DNA from: Henningerozyma blattae CBS 6284
Taxonomy: Eukaryota > Ascomycota > Saccharomycetes > Saccharomycetales > Saccharomycetaceae
Direction of reading: 5' to 3'
Assembly (NCBI RefSeq): GCF_000315915.1
Contig: NC_020187.1
Location: 1,364,001 to 1,428,000, forward strand
Length of the DNA stretch: 64,000 nt
Shown here: positions 10,285 through 19,903 of the stretch, piece by piece
How the letters are laid out: each line of letters begins with the position of its first letter
Numbering within the stretch: position 1 is the first letter of the stretch
Position numbers and translations under genes: made by a program
The notes under the pieces: generated by a model
Told to the model about the DNA's origin: nothing
The model's input: only the letters and a program-made list of their open reading frames with translations
Databases searched by the model: none

Positions 10285-10571
10285 GCTAGTTAGTGGATGC
10301 TTTCTAAGATTACAGATAAAGATGCCAGATATTAATAAATAAATTTATGTATATATATTATTTAATTTAATGTAATTTTATTTGTAGGTATTTTCATATT
10401 TATACTTATTTATAAAACGTATATCAAAACATATGTAATACTGTAAATCATCAAATAAAAAAATATATAATTTATCTATGAAGATATAGTGGAAAATTTT
10501 GTATTCGATAACACAATAGAAAAAGAAAGAAATATAAACACTTTTAAGAATATCATACATATATATAAACA

Positions 10572-11396
10572 ATGCGTATTGTATCAAGGATAATACTACT
10601 CTCACTCTCGTTGCTTTTTTCGATCGTTTCTGCAGATGTGGGTATTTTGGGTCCAGTTCAAGGTACTCTGTTCCAACCAGATGATAGTGGGATTGTAACG
10701 ATTCCTATAGAATGGATAGATAATGGTGGGTATCCTCCTTTGGATAAATTTACTTATTACACTTTCACTTTAGAAACTGGTCCTAATAATGCTATTCAGC
10801 CAGTGAACACATTAGCCAAAAAGATTACTAGTGACCAACTAACTTCTAGAATGGACAACTTGGGTAATACTATTTACTCGTACACCGTCCAATTTTCCAA
10901 AAACGTTTATGGTAATGGTCAATTTTATATTCAAATTTATGCAGTGGTTGAAGGTGAAGGTAATACTATTCATTATACTCCAAGATTCTACTTGCAAGAT
11001 ATGGGCGGTATGAGATCTGCCACTTACACAGACACTGTGGAACCAGCGGCACAAACTGCCATTCAACAGGGTCAAACCATGGGGACTATCAACTCTGATT
11101 GGTTCACCATCCCTTACCCAGAACAAACAGGTATTTCAAGATTTGCTCCTATGCAAACCCCACCAGGCACCAAAGTGACTAAAACTGATTGGACTCTTAG
11201 ATTTAGCACTTCTGCTGTCACATATTACAAGTCAATGAGACCTTCTTTAGATCAAATTACCACTCTTACCCCATCAAGAACTGATTCTGTTACATCTGCA
11301 GTGAATTTTGCGTCTCCAGCTGGTCATCCATCAGATAACGGTGGTTGGTATAATCCAAAACAAAGACAAACTCTTTCTGTAAGAAAAGTAAATTGA
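10572..11396 (+). CDS. KRE9: Cell wall beta-1,6-glucan synthesis protein Kre9/Knh1
   Basis: The product is 274 aa, close to S. cerevisiae Kre9 (276 aa). It is a secreted O-glycosylated protein required for beta-1,6-glucan assembly. It has a hydrophobic signal peptide (about residues 1-21, ending ...IVSA), then a Ser/Thr-rich body with the family blocks (GILGPVQGTLFQPD, YTPRFYL, MGGMR) and a basic C-terminus. The next gene is RFA3 on the other strand, the same order as YJL174W-YJL173C in S. cerevisiae, which favours KRE9 over its paralogue KNH1. Confidence 0.9.
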   Translation: MRIVSRIILLSLSLLFSIVSADVGILGPVQGTLFQPDDSGIVTIPIEWIDNGGYPPLDKFTYYTFTLETGPNNAIQPVNTLAKKITSDQLTSRMDNLGNTIYSYTVQFSKNVYGNGQFYIQIYAVVEGEGNTIHYTPRFYLQDMGGMRSATYTDTVEPAAQTAIQQGQTMGTINSDWFTIPYPEQTGISRFAPMQTPPGTKVTKTDWTLRFSTSAVTYYKSMRPSLDQITTLTPSRTDSVTSAVNFASPAGHPSDNGGWYNPKQRQTLSVRKVN

Positions 11397-11937
11397 TCAT
11401 CAAAATGAGAAACTCAAATGAGAAACTCAAATCGAGAAACTCAAATCGAGAAACTCAAACTCAACTCAATCATTCAGGACACATGGCACATGCCTCAATT
11501 CATAATTTTATATACCCTTATTTATATATTGTAATATTCTTAATCATCTAATCGTAAATTGATAGTAATCCATGCCTAGTAGTATAAGCTGAATACTTCA
11601 TATTGTTGGAGTGCATGTGATTTGGAAGTGAATTCCTTTTTTTTTCGGTAATATATATCTAGTTTGCCGCCCATTAAATGAAAATTGAATTCATTTATAT
11701 ATATATATATATATGTTTCAAAAAAAAAGGATTTTCTCTTCTCAGGGAAAGCAATAAACAATTATTAGATATCTAATGTACAATGATGAGTTTATATAAT
11801 AAACTTAAAAAAATTATATAAATTAATAAAAGGTGATATCGGTAAAAGCAGTTTCTTTCAAACAATGTAATTCTGGAATATTCATTGTTTCCCCTAGCTT
11901 TCCTTCAATTTAAAGCTATTAGGCCATCACTATATGC
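11397..11937. other. Intergenic region between convergent KRE9 and RFA3
   Basis: Terminator region for two converging genes. It begins with a short tandem repeat and holds an alternating AT run near 11695-11713. No gene is seen. Confidence 0.7.
11406..11460. repeat. Short tandem repeat downstream of KRE9
   Basis: Four imperfect copies of a 13-15 bp unit GAGAAACTCAAAT(C), starting 10 bp after the KRE9 stop codon. Copy lengths vary by one or two bases. Confidence 0.8.
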
Positions 11938-12297
11938 TTAAAAGATTTCTGGGAATTTGCCATACAAATTTTGCAATGCAACAATACCTTCAACACTAAT
12001 ATCTTCATTTTCTTTTAAAACACATTCTAAGGCATCTAATACTAAGAACCCAGAATCACCATTATCACTTGATCTACAGACAAACTCATACCATTTGCCT
12101 ATTTGGAATTTTTGATTCATTGTGGTTATACGAACATTATTGATAGTGATCATTTCAATCGCATTTAATTCTCCTACTGGAGATTCAAGTATTAAAGTGC
12201 TTTCATTAGGTTGTGATTTGATTTTACCAATAATTCTAAACACTGAAGGTTGGTTGTTGATTTGAGTTGCTGGAATACGTGGAGTTTCACTGGCCAT
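11938..12297 (-). CDS. RFA3: Replication protein A 14-kDa subunit Rfa3
   Basis: The product is 119 aa (S. cerevisiae Rfa3 is 122 aa) and forms a single OB fold. It matches the yeast protein from the first residues (MASETPR) through the FRIIGKIKSQP, KWYEFVCR and GFLVLDAL blocks to the C-terminal PEI. Rfa3 is the smallest subunit of the heterotrimeric single-stranded DNA binding complex used in replication, repair and recombination. Two MluI cell-cycle boxes lie about 85-107 bp upstream, consistent with G1/S control. Adjacent to KRE9, as in S. cerevisiae. Confidence 0.95.
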   Translation of the reverse strand: MASETPRIPATQINNQPSVFRIIGKIKSQPNESTLILESPVGELNAIEMITINNVRITTMNQKFQIGKWYEFVCRSSDNGDSGFLVLDALECVLKENEDISVEGIVALQNLYGKFPEIF

Positions 12298-12382
12298 TGT
12301 TTTGTTTGATATAGGTTAGTTGTCCTTTTGTTTAATAAAGTATCCAATCCTAATCTATATTTTTTTCTTATATGCTAATCAA

Positions 12383-12404
12383 ACGCGTAAGGCGTGAAAC
12401 GCGT
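12383..12404. promoter_or_regulatory. MCB pair in RFA3 promoter
   Basis: Two exact ACGCGT MluI cell-cycle boxes at 12383-12388 and 12399-12404, 16 bp apart and 85-107 bp upstream of the RFA3 start. MBF (Mbp1-Swi6) drives DNA replication genes through this element in yeast; the RPA genes are classic targets. Confidence 0.8.
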
Positions 12405-13337
12405 CAAGTCATGTTGAACGGAAATATAATACTTCATACTCTCTTTTCTCTCTTTTTAAATAAAGTTTGATCTGAATCGTTGTACGAGTAATCGACGAAA
12501 GCTTAAAAGCATATAATTATTTGGGTTATCTCATTAATGCTAATCTAATAAGGGGAAAAAATACATAATTAACTACGCAAAACTGTTTTTTGCAGCTTGT
12601 TTAAATTTTATTCTATTGCAACCAATGAAATACGTATTTTTTTTTTGTATGGCAAATTTCACTTTAAAAGAGGGTGGAAATATTTTATGTCATACATATT
12701 ATGAAAATTTTCTCGGCGTCACAAATTCTTGGGATGGAAAAATTGATTTCATGGTGAAAAAAAATTTTAAATTAGTATGGTAGAAAAAATAAGAGAAAAA
12801 AAAACTAGTTTATTTTTTGAAAGAAAACAGGATAACTTAAGCTACAAATGTGCTATACTCTTGAAAATAGCATCAATCAAATTTTGGGTGTCATATTATG
12901 TCTCTAACCAACTTTTGTGATAATTTGAAATGTCTTTTTATCACTATTAAAGATGACGTTATTATTTTAAAAAAAATATTTAAAACATTATTCATTTTCC
13001 CAGAGTCAAATACTTTACTAATTACTGGCCAAACTGATCAATCATCATTTATTTTCGTTTTTTAATTCGGCTCATATTCCACTTTTTTCAAACATTTAAA
13101 CTGTTTTTTCCGGTTTCTCAATGGCTTTCGATACATTTTGCTGTCGTCGTCACACTTCATTCTTGCATATTAATTTAATCACGAATTTTGAATTCTCGTT
13201 CCCTATTTGCCTTAGGTGGGGCATGGAGATAATGGCGCAGGAATCGAAACTTCCAATAGATTCATGAATAACCAACAAATTAAAAATGAAAAGCAAAATA
13301 CTCCGTTTATAAACCATAAGTTTATTTATTTAAAGGA

Positions 13338-13379
13338 AAATAAAATAATAAAATAATAAAATAATAAAATAATAAAATT
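13338..13379. repeat. AT-rich octanucleotide-like repeat
   Basis: Five or so tandem copies of AAAATAAT with small slips, about 215 bp upstream of TNA1. Simple-sequence DNA. Confidence 0.7.
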
Positions 13380-13592
13380 AAATCGTCAAACAATAAAAAA
13401 GAAACAAAAAATTAAATAATAAAGCCTTTTGGTACTGTATTTTGAAGAAAAGATTTTTTTTTTTTTAGTTTATTGAAAAGCTTCATAATTTTTTTTTTCC
13501 CAATTATTTTATTAGTAAAAAATTAAAAGTTAATATACAAATATAGAAGATACAACTTATAAACTTATTATTTCAAAATATTCTAATTCACC

Positions 13593-15272
13593 ATGCTCGA
13601 TTTAAAAATTGAACCAGTGGAAAATATTTTATTTGTGAAAGAAGATAATAGTATAACACATAGAAATAATTCTGTAATAACAAAGAGAAGATCGTCGAGC
13701 ATTGAAACAAATAACTATAACATAAATAATGATCAAATTAATTATGATAAAGAAGTGAACCACAATATTGTGACATTTGAAAACTTATCAAACAATGATA
13801 ATGAACTAAATACTTACAAAAAAGAAAATTATGACGTTTATGAAAATGGTATTTTATCAACAGCCACGGATGATGATGGTATACCATCTGCAACACATCC
13901 AATGGAAAAGAAAATTTTAAGGAAAATGGATATGTATTTAATTCCTTTGATGTGTTTGTTATATTTCTTATCAAATCTAGATAAATCTAATATTGGTAAT
14001 GCTGAAGTTGCAGGTCTTTCCGAATCATTGAATTTGAAAGGTACACAATATAATACTTGTGTTACTGTATTTTATGGTTCATATATTATCTTCGATCCAA
14101 TTGGTACAAATCTTTTAAAAATCATTGGTCCCAAATATTTAATGACAATTTGCCTTTTATGTTTCGGAATTATTTCCCTGTGTACTGCATGGGCCAATAG
14201 TTTTGGCGGATTAGTTGCTTTAAGAGTATTATTAGGTTGTATGGAAGGGATTATTTATCCTGCTATTAATATGTATCTTTCAGTTTGTTACCGTAGAGAA
14301 CAATATGCCAAGAGATTTGCTTACGTGTTTTCTGCAGCATGTTTATCATCTTCATTTGGTGGGCTGATATCTTATGGTTGTTCTAAAATTAAAGGTAGTA
14401 ATTTAGAGGCCTGGCAATATATTTTTATTGTGGAAGGTGCCATTTCTATTGGTTGTACACCATTATATTTTTTTGGTATGGCTAAAGATTTAGAGAATAG
14501 TTGGTTCTTTAACAAGGAAGAAAAAGAATATGTTATGGAAAGATATAAGACCATGAATACTTTTAACCCAGAAGAAAAATTCGATTGGGAGCAAGTGTGG
14601 TTTGCAATTAAAGACATTAAGACATGGGTTAGTGCTGTTGCTTTATTTGGTATTGATTTAACTACTTTTGGTTTAACTGTTTTCTTACCAATTATTATTA
14701 CTTCACTTGGGTTTACCAACGTTAGAGCTCAACTGATGACAGTTCCAGTTTATTTCCTAACAGCAATTGTTTTCTTTATATGTGCAAACTGGTCAGACCG
14801 TTTAAAACTAAGATCACCTTTTATTATTGTGTCCTGTTTAACTACAGTGATTGGTTTAGCCATTGTATTGGGTTCAACTGTTCATGGGGTCAGATATTTT
14901 GGTGTTTATATCCTATGTATGGGTATTTATGTCAATGCCGCCGTTAATTGTTTGTGGTTGAGCGGTAACGTTGGTAACTATTTCAAGAGAGCTACTGCAT
15001 TAGGTATTAATTTATTCTTTGGTTCAGGTTCAGGTTTAGTATCAGGTCAAATTTTCTTAGCAAAGGAAAAACCTCGATATATTAAAGGTCTCTCAATTTG
15101 TTTGGCTTTCCAATGTCTATCCATTATTATGACTATAATTCAACTATTATTATACATGTGGGAAAACAAGAAGAAAGATGCAATTATTAAACGTTGTAAT
15201 GAAACTGGTGAGCCAATCCCTTATGATGATAAAATGAGCGACGAAAATCCTCAGTTCAGATATATGTATTGA
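13593..15272 (+). CDS. TNA1: High-affinity nicotinic acid permease Tna1
   Basis: The product is 559 aa (S. cerevisiae Tna1 is 534 aa). It is a major facilitator of the anion:cation symporter/Dal5 group, with about twelve membrane segments from about residue 110 on. The core is extremely close to Tna1: YFLSNLDKSNIGNAEVAGLS in the first loop, YPAINMYLSVCYRREQYA, TFGLTVFLPIIITS, YFKRATALGINLFFGSGSG and the C-terminal FRYMY. The function is uptake of nicotinic acid for NAD synthesis. The extra length is an Asn-rich N-terminal tail. In S. cerevisiae TNA1 is on chromosome VII, so it is out of place here. Confidence 0.9.
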   Translation: MLDLKIEPVENILFVKEDNSITHRNNSVITKRRSSSIETNNYNINNDQINYDKEVNHNIVTFENLSNNDNELNTYKKENYDVYENGILSTATDDDGIPSATHPMEKKILRKMDMYLIPLMCLLYFLSNLDKSNIGNAEVAGLSESLNLKGTQYNTCVTVFYGSYIIFDPIGTNLLKIIGPKYLMTICLLCFGIISLCTAWANSFGGLVALRVLLGCMEGIIYPAINMYLSVCYRREQYAKRFAYVFSAACLSSSFGGLISYGCSKIKGSNLEAWQYIFIVEGAISIGCTPLYFFGMAKDLENSWFFNKEEKEYVMERYKTMNTFNPEEKFDWEQVWFAIKDIKTWVSAVALFGIDLTTFGLTVFLPIIITSLGFTNVRAQLMTVPVYFLTAIVFFICANWSDRLKLRSPFIIVSCLTTVIGLAIVLGSTVHGVRYFGVYILCMGIYVNAAVNCLWLSGNVGNYFKRATALGINLFFGSGSGLVSGQIFLAKEKPRYIKGLSICLAFQCLSIIMTIIQLLLYMWENKKKDAIIKRCNETGEPIPYDDKMSDENPQFRYMY

Positions 15273-15834
15273 TTATATTTTTCTTTCATCTTGATTTTTT
15301 CCTGCTAAAAACCATTTTTATATATTCCTTTTTTTCAAACATTTTTATTTCGAATAAGGTCCCCTTTTTTTCCCCAAATTCTACAATTATGATTTATTAA
15401 TGAATATCTGCCTTTAAACTCTACTTTTCTATATTGATTTTCTCCAATTTTCAATTTTTTTATAATGTCAACTGTGTTTTTTTATCTTCTTAATACCTAA
15501 TCCCATTATTTTAAATAATTTTATAGATCCATTCCTATCTTACGTAACTTTCCGTTTATGCTATAAAGTTTCCTGATTTAATCCCCTGTAGTAAACAAAA
15601 ATTTATAAGGTCCCATATCTTCCAATTCTTTTCCAACAAAGATATTGAGTCTGGTAACCAAAACGTCATTAAAACGAAATATACAGTATCTTTTAAATTT
15701 ATAAATAAATATCTATTTGAATTATTTAACTTAGTTATTTATAAATAATTAAATTAAAGCCGAATGAGATAGAGGTTGATTAGTTAAGAAATGACTAAAA
15801 AAATGCATGGAATTAAAAATATTTGAGAAACAGT
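15273..15834. other. Intergenic region between convergent TNA1 and ARG1
   Basis: AT- and T-rich terminator region of two converging genes. Nothing else seen. Confidence 0.7.
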
Positions 15835-17097
15835 TTACAAAGTTAATTTTTCACCTTTATCCTTTTTAGCTTGACCATATTTCTTAATTCTAATAGATTG
15901 AATAGCGATGAAACCAGTAGTATCAGTTGGCAAGAAACCAGTCAATTCATCCATAGAAGATTCGGTAGCGTCATATAAGTTTTCAGTTTCAGAGTATCTA
16001 CCCAAGATGATAACATTACCTTTGTATAATCTTAATCTAACAGTACCGTTAACACTCTTTTGTGATGGTGGGATCATGGCTCTAACAAATTCACATTCTG
16101 GAGAGAAGTAAGAACCGTTATATAATAAGTTAGAGTAAGTAGTAGTAACAAATTGATCTCTCAAGTGACGAACTTCTTTGTCTAAGGTTAAACCTTCCAA
16201 ATCAACGTGAGCTTTTCTCAAAATTGTTAATGGTGCTTGTTCATAACAACCTCTAGATTTTAAGTTGATGTAACGATTTTCAACAATATCGATTCTACCG
16301 ACACCATTAGCTCTACCTAATGATGAAGCAGCTAAGAAAACGTCTAATGGTGAAGTAACAGAGACATCTTTACCAGTTTTGTTACATTTGTATGATAATT
16401 TAACTGGTAAACCCTTTTGGAAATCAATAGTTAAATCTTGTGGTTGATCTGGAGCATCCATTGGGTCGACAATCAATTTCCACATATCTTTAGGTGGAGT
16501 AGTGTTTGGGTCTTCCAAAATACCTGCTTCGTAAGAGATGTGAGCTTGGTTTTCATCTGTAGACCAAGGTTTAGCTTTAGTTTGAGTAACTGGGATACCC
16601 TTTAAGGCAGCGTAGTCCAATAAATCTTTTCTACCAGCGAATTTTTCAAAGAATTCTGGTAATCTCCATGGGGTAATACATTGGATATCTGGCTTCAAAG
16701 CGTAAAAAGCTAATTCAAATCTAATTTGATCGTTACCTTTACCAGTACAACCATGAGCGACAGCAAAACAACCTTCTTGTTCAGCAACATCGATTTGTGC
16801 TTTAGCAATAACTGGTCTGGCCAAAGAAGTACCTAATAAGTAAACATCTTCGTATACAGCGTTACATTGAACAGCTGGGAAAAGGATTTTTTCAACAAAT
16901 TCTTCACGAACATCAACACAGACAAATTTTGTAGCACCAATTTTCAAAGCCTTAGCCTTGGCAGCTTCAAAATCTTCTTCTTGGCCAACGTTTGCCATGA
17001 ATGCAACAACTTCATAACCTTGATCTAATAACCAAGCTAAAATAACAGAGGTATCTAAACCACCGGAGTAAGCCAAACAAACTTTACCTTGAGCCAT
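15835..17097 (-). CDS. ARG1: Argininosuccinate synthetase
   Basis: The product is 420 aa, the same length as S. cerevisiae Arg1. It joins citrulline and aspartate with ATP to make argininosuccinate in the cytosol, the penultimate step of arginine synthesis. The N-terminal ATP pyrophosphatase P-loop is clear (AYSGGLDTSVILAWL, about residues 9-23). The citrulline/aspartate site blocks (AHGCTGKGNDQIRFE, SYEAGILEDP) and the conserved C-terminal region follow. Codon use is biased, indicating good expression. It is on chromosome XV in S. cerevisiae, so with TNA1 it breaks the otherwise conserved block. Confidence 0.97.
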   Translation of the reverse strand: MAQGKVCLAYSGGLDTSVILAWLLDQGYEVVAFMANVGQEEDFEAAKAKALKIGATKFVCVDVREEFVEKILFPAVQCNAVYEDVYLLGTSLARPVIAKAQIDVAEQEGCFAVAHGCTGKGNDQIRFELAFYALKPDIQCITPWRLPEFFEKFAGRKDLLDYAALKGIPVTQTKAKPWSTDENQAHISYEAGILEDPNTTPPKDMWKLIVDPMDAPDQPQDLTIDFQKGLPVKLSYKCNKTGKDVSVTSPLDVFLAASSLGRANGVGRIDIVENRYINLKSRGCYEQAPLTILRKAHVDLEGLTLDKEVRHLRDQFVTTTYSNLLYNGSYFSPECEFVRAMIPPSQKSVNGTVRLRLYKGNVIILGRYSETENLYDATESSMDELTGFLPTDTTGFIAIQSIRIKKYGQAKKDKGEKLTL

Positions 17098-17436
17098 TGT
17101 TGAAATTATAAATATATTAAATTGAAAGAGAGGAGAGACGAAATTTAGTAACTATTGGTTGACAGTAGTTGATATGATAGAAAATCTAAAAGATTAGTGA
17201 TGGTTTTTTATTATACTATAAATTACAAGAAAGAAGAGCATAATTAAACTATTAATTGTTGATATCATATTAGCTTATATAGGTTTATTCATCCCACAAA
17301 CCAACGTCTATTCTATATCACTTATGTTTTCATTTGCAATAGTGTTGTTCATGATAACCTTAAACTAGTAATACATTCTGTTAGTCCTGAAAAGTAATAA
17401 GATGGGTGGACCTTAACCTACTCATCCTTTAAAATA

Positions 17437-17564
17437 GAGTCATTATTAACTTGAAAGTTGTCATTGCAAGACTCATTGGTTTTTTTCAAGTGAAATTTCA
17501 CTAAAGGATTTCCGCAAACGGGAATGGCAAAATTTGTCATCGATGAGATTCCGAGTGTGACTAA
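17437..17564. promoter_or_regulatory. Possible Gcn4 sites upstream of ARG1
   Basis: TGACTC on the minus strand at 17437-17442 and TGACTAA on the plus strand at 17558-17564 match the Gcn4 core (TGACTCA, one change allowed). They lie 340-470 bp upstream of ARG1, a textbook Gcn4 target in yeast. Such short sites also occur by chance. Confidence 0.35.
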
Positions 17565-18973
17565 TTTCTTAGTCCGTTTTTGGTACAAGAATTAATTAAA
17601 TACTTTACCGTTTTGTATATTTGTGAGTAACAATCTGTCATAACTTTTGAGCACAAAAAGAGGTTCAATGGTTACCAGCAAACCTTACCAGTTGAAATAA
17701 TACTGTTCAACCTAATACTATATTGAGAAATTGTTTTACATTGATAACAGTTATCTAGACATAAGAAGAATGAGCAAAAAAAAATGATATTCTGAAAAGC
17801 TACACAGGTTTTCCATGGGTTATGTTTGTATATAGATCATTAGCAAACTTGAAGCATGAAAGATTTTACTGGGGCATTACTTCCAAAAAGCAATGGTATA
17901 TTCCTAATAAGTAATAAGATATTCTTAAACTTTTTAATGATACACAATTTATGGTTAAATTTTGTTTCTCGTAGTAACGGCTTTTGAAAAGTGGAAATAA
18001 ACCTTAGAATCAAATTATGTAGATTGTTTATACTTGAGAACACACTTGTTATTATTTTACGGTTTTACCATTTGAATGGGGAAGCTTGAGATGACTTGTT
18101 GTAAGATAATGTTCTTGGAAATTTTGTATCTTAAATTGATATCCTTGAATGTCTAGTGGTATTGATCATAATTTTTTTATTTTCTTTTCTTTAGTAATTT
18201 AAAAAAATATCCATAAGCTAATTCACTATAAATGCAGGTTATTATTTTTTCTTTACTTCATTATTTCGATACAAATAAAATAATAACGTAAAGCCGTAGA
18301 TGGGAAAATAAATAAACTAATGAATATATAACTATAGGAGTGTTAAACCCCGATTAACTGTAAGAAGCGAAGGAGAATGTAATATATTTTATCCTTTGTA
18401 GTAAATATTGACTCTTTGTCTTTTATTTATATTTTTTTGTACTTTCTCACATTTAAAAATTATTCTTAATATTCTTATATTTCATATTAGTATATTTAAA
18501 AAACTACTTTATACTTAAAAAAATATTAAATGTGCAAACAAAATAAATCCAAGAGTAGTACTCGAATATTGATAAAAAGAAGACCAATTCTACAGTATAT
18601 TAAATTTTTTTGTTATGCTAATATTAAATTCAATGAAACTTTTTTAAAACTAATAAGATAGAAAATGTATTTTTCAATAGCTCATTTTTAACTCACTATC
18701 TCTCGTATGAGTTTTTATACTATATTAGCTGTCATTAGGGTCATGATCCATTAAATAATAGGATGTTGTTATAAATTTTTTATTGTCTTTTTATAAATGC
18801 AAATAAGCCAAACTTAATTAATAGATAATATTTTCTATATTTATGTACTTTAAAATATGTTATTTAATAATATAAATAATAGTATAAAAGAATAAATCAC
18901 TGATAATATGATACTTTTTATGTAAAAAATTTCGTTGGCGGCAAAAGTAATCTGCGTAACAGAAGTTCAAATG

Positions 18974-19044
18974 GTCACGTGCTTAATTTTTAATGTCACG
19001 TAGTGTGAGCTACGTTAGTCACGTGTATAAATCAGAATCACGTG
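18974..19044. promoter_or_regulatory. Cluster of four Cbf1-type sites
   Basis: GTCACGTG at 18974-18981, GTCACGTA at 18995-19002, GTCACGTG at 19018-19025 and ATCACGTG at 19037-19044. Three match RTCACRTG exactly and one differs at the last base. All four read in the same direction on the plus strand. The nearest gene is the tRNA-Phe over 300 bp away. No centromere element III follows in either direction. Confidence 0.6.
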
Positions 19045-19360
19045 ACAACGGAATGAACATTTAGATTAACAAGTAAGTGAATCATGAACATAAATTCTAT
19101 TTAAGAATCTAAAGCTAAAAGGAATAAACTAGAGGGTTAAAGTAGAACAAAGAAGTAAGAACTAGAAAACAAAAAGAACGAAATACAAAAGATGGAAGTA
19201 TATAGTGAACAAATGGGAACGTAATAATAATAATATTTAACTTACATAGGCTCAGGTATATATTTGTATAGTTTAATAGACAGTTGGTATTAAACTAGCA
19301 GCCAAAAAGATATAATACAGGGAGTAGCAAAGCATAAAATTGTTACTTTTAAAAAAAATT

Positions 19361-19366
19361 AAAAAA
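19361..19366 (-). terminator. Pol III terminator of tRNA-Phe
   Basis: A run of six T on the minus strand, four bases after the 3' end of the tRNA gene, fits the RNA polymerase III termination signal. A second, longer T run follows. Confidence 0.75.
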
Positions 19367-19370
19367 TAAA

Positions 19371-19461
19371 TGCGACTTCTGTGGATCGAACACAGGACCT
19401 CCAGATATCTTAAACCGAAGTATTCTTCAGTCTGGCGCTCTCCCAACTGAGCTAAACCCGC
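19371..19461 (-). tRNA. tF(GAA): tRNA-Phe(GAA) with 18-nt intron
   Basis: A 91-nt gene with a 73-nt mature body nearly identical to yeast tRNA-Phe: it begins GCGGGTTTAGCTCAGTTGGG, has anticodon GAA in ACTGAAG, and ends in the T-arm GGTTCGATCC-type block and CAGAAGTCGCA. An 18-nt intron (19407-19424) lies at the canonical position, one base after the anticodon, and pairs with the anticodon region through CTTCGG. It supplies phenylalanine tRNA. A probable Ty3-like LTR ends 17 bp upstream. Confidence 0.97.
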
Positions 19462-19478
19462 TTTATTTCATGATTTTT

Positions 19479-19903
19479 TGTGGTAAAACCATCAAAGCGC
19501 CGTCGCCTTTCACGTAATACTTACAAGAAATCAGTACAAGAGAAGCCTCGAGAGAGGACAGATCAGCTAACCACAGCTGAGAAACAACTATTCAGCAGGC
19601 GTGGAACATCAACTGTAACTACTGAATCTTCACCCACTTCTGGTTCATCTCGGACACCTATTAGTAAGAATGACACCCAGGTTTCAATGAGTGTACCGCA
19701 TCTTGTAACTATGCCCCCAGAACTGTCCAGCTCTAAAGAAGTATACAAGGAGCATGTATAGATCAATATACTATTATATACTATATAGAGAAGGACCAAG
19801 GGGAGATACAATAATCTTGTGTAATACAACCTGTAACTACTGATCTCAGTACCATCCGAACTCTGAAACACCATCCTTGTCCTGTCTGTCTCGTATTACA
19901 ACA
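19479..19903 (-). mobile_element. Probable solo LTR, Ty3-like, next to tRNA-Phe
   Basis: On the minus strand this 425-bp segment begins TGTTGTAATA and ends TTTTACCACA, giving imperfect terminal inverted repeats of the TG...CA type used by Ty LTRs. It contains a TATA-like TATATAGTATATAATA. Its left end is 17 bp upstream of the tRNA-Phe, where Ty3-type elements insert. Base composition is clearly less AT-rich than the flanks. A 94-codon frame opening with GTG on the plus strand and a 103-codon frame on the minus strand overlap it but match nothing I know. No matching target duplication is visible (TTTTT on one side, ATTAG on the other), so it would be old or rearranged. Type and boundaries are tentative. 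Confidence 0.45.

Larger units (their letters stand above)
9420..10571. other. Divergent promoter region COY1/KRE9
   Basis: About 1.15 kb between divergent genes. It contains Cbf1-type sites on the COY1 side and a distinctly more GC-rich stretch (about 9930-10290) with several AGGGG/CCCCT pentamers. One ACGCGT lies at 9451-9456. A 68-codon hydrophobic ORF at 9646-9852 is not supported as a gene. Confidence 0.6.
12298..13592. other. Divergent promoter region RFA3/TNA1
   Basis: About 1.3 kb. The left end holds the RFA3 MCB pair. The rest is AT-rich with many A/T runs and a short AAAATAAT repeat near 13338-13379. No ORF of note. Confidence 0.7.
17098..19370. other. Gene-poor region between ARG1 and tRNA-Phe
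   Basis: About 2.3 kb of AT-rich DNA. The left part is the ARG1 promoter. The right part holds four Cbf1-type sites within 71 bp and no associated protein gene. No ORF above about 70 codons and no recognisable RNA besides the tRNA at the right end. Confidence 0.6.

Noticed and set aside
18974..19150. Point centromere suggested by CDEI-like sites
   Set aside because: No CCGAA-type CDEIII element lies 80-100 bp from any of the sites on either side.
19480..19761. 94-codon frame with basic and Ser/Thr-rich product
   Set aside because: It begins with GTG, not ATG, lies inside the probable LTR and matches no Gag or other protein I know.
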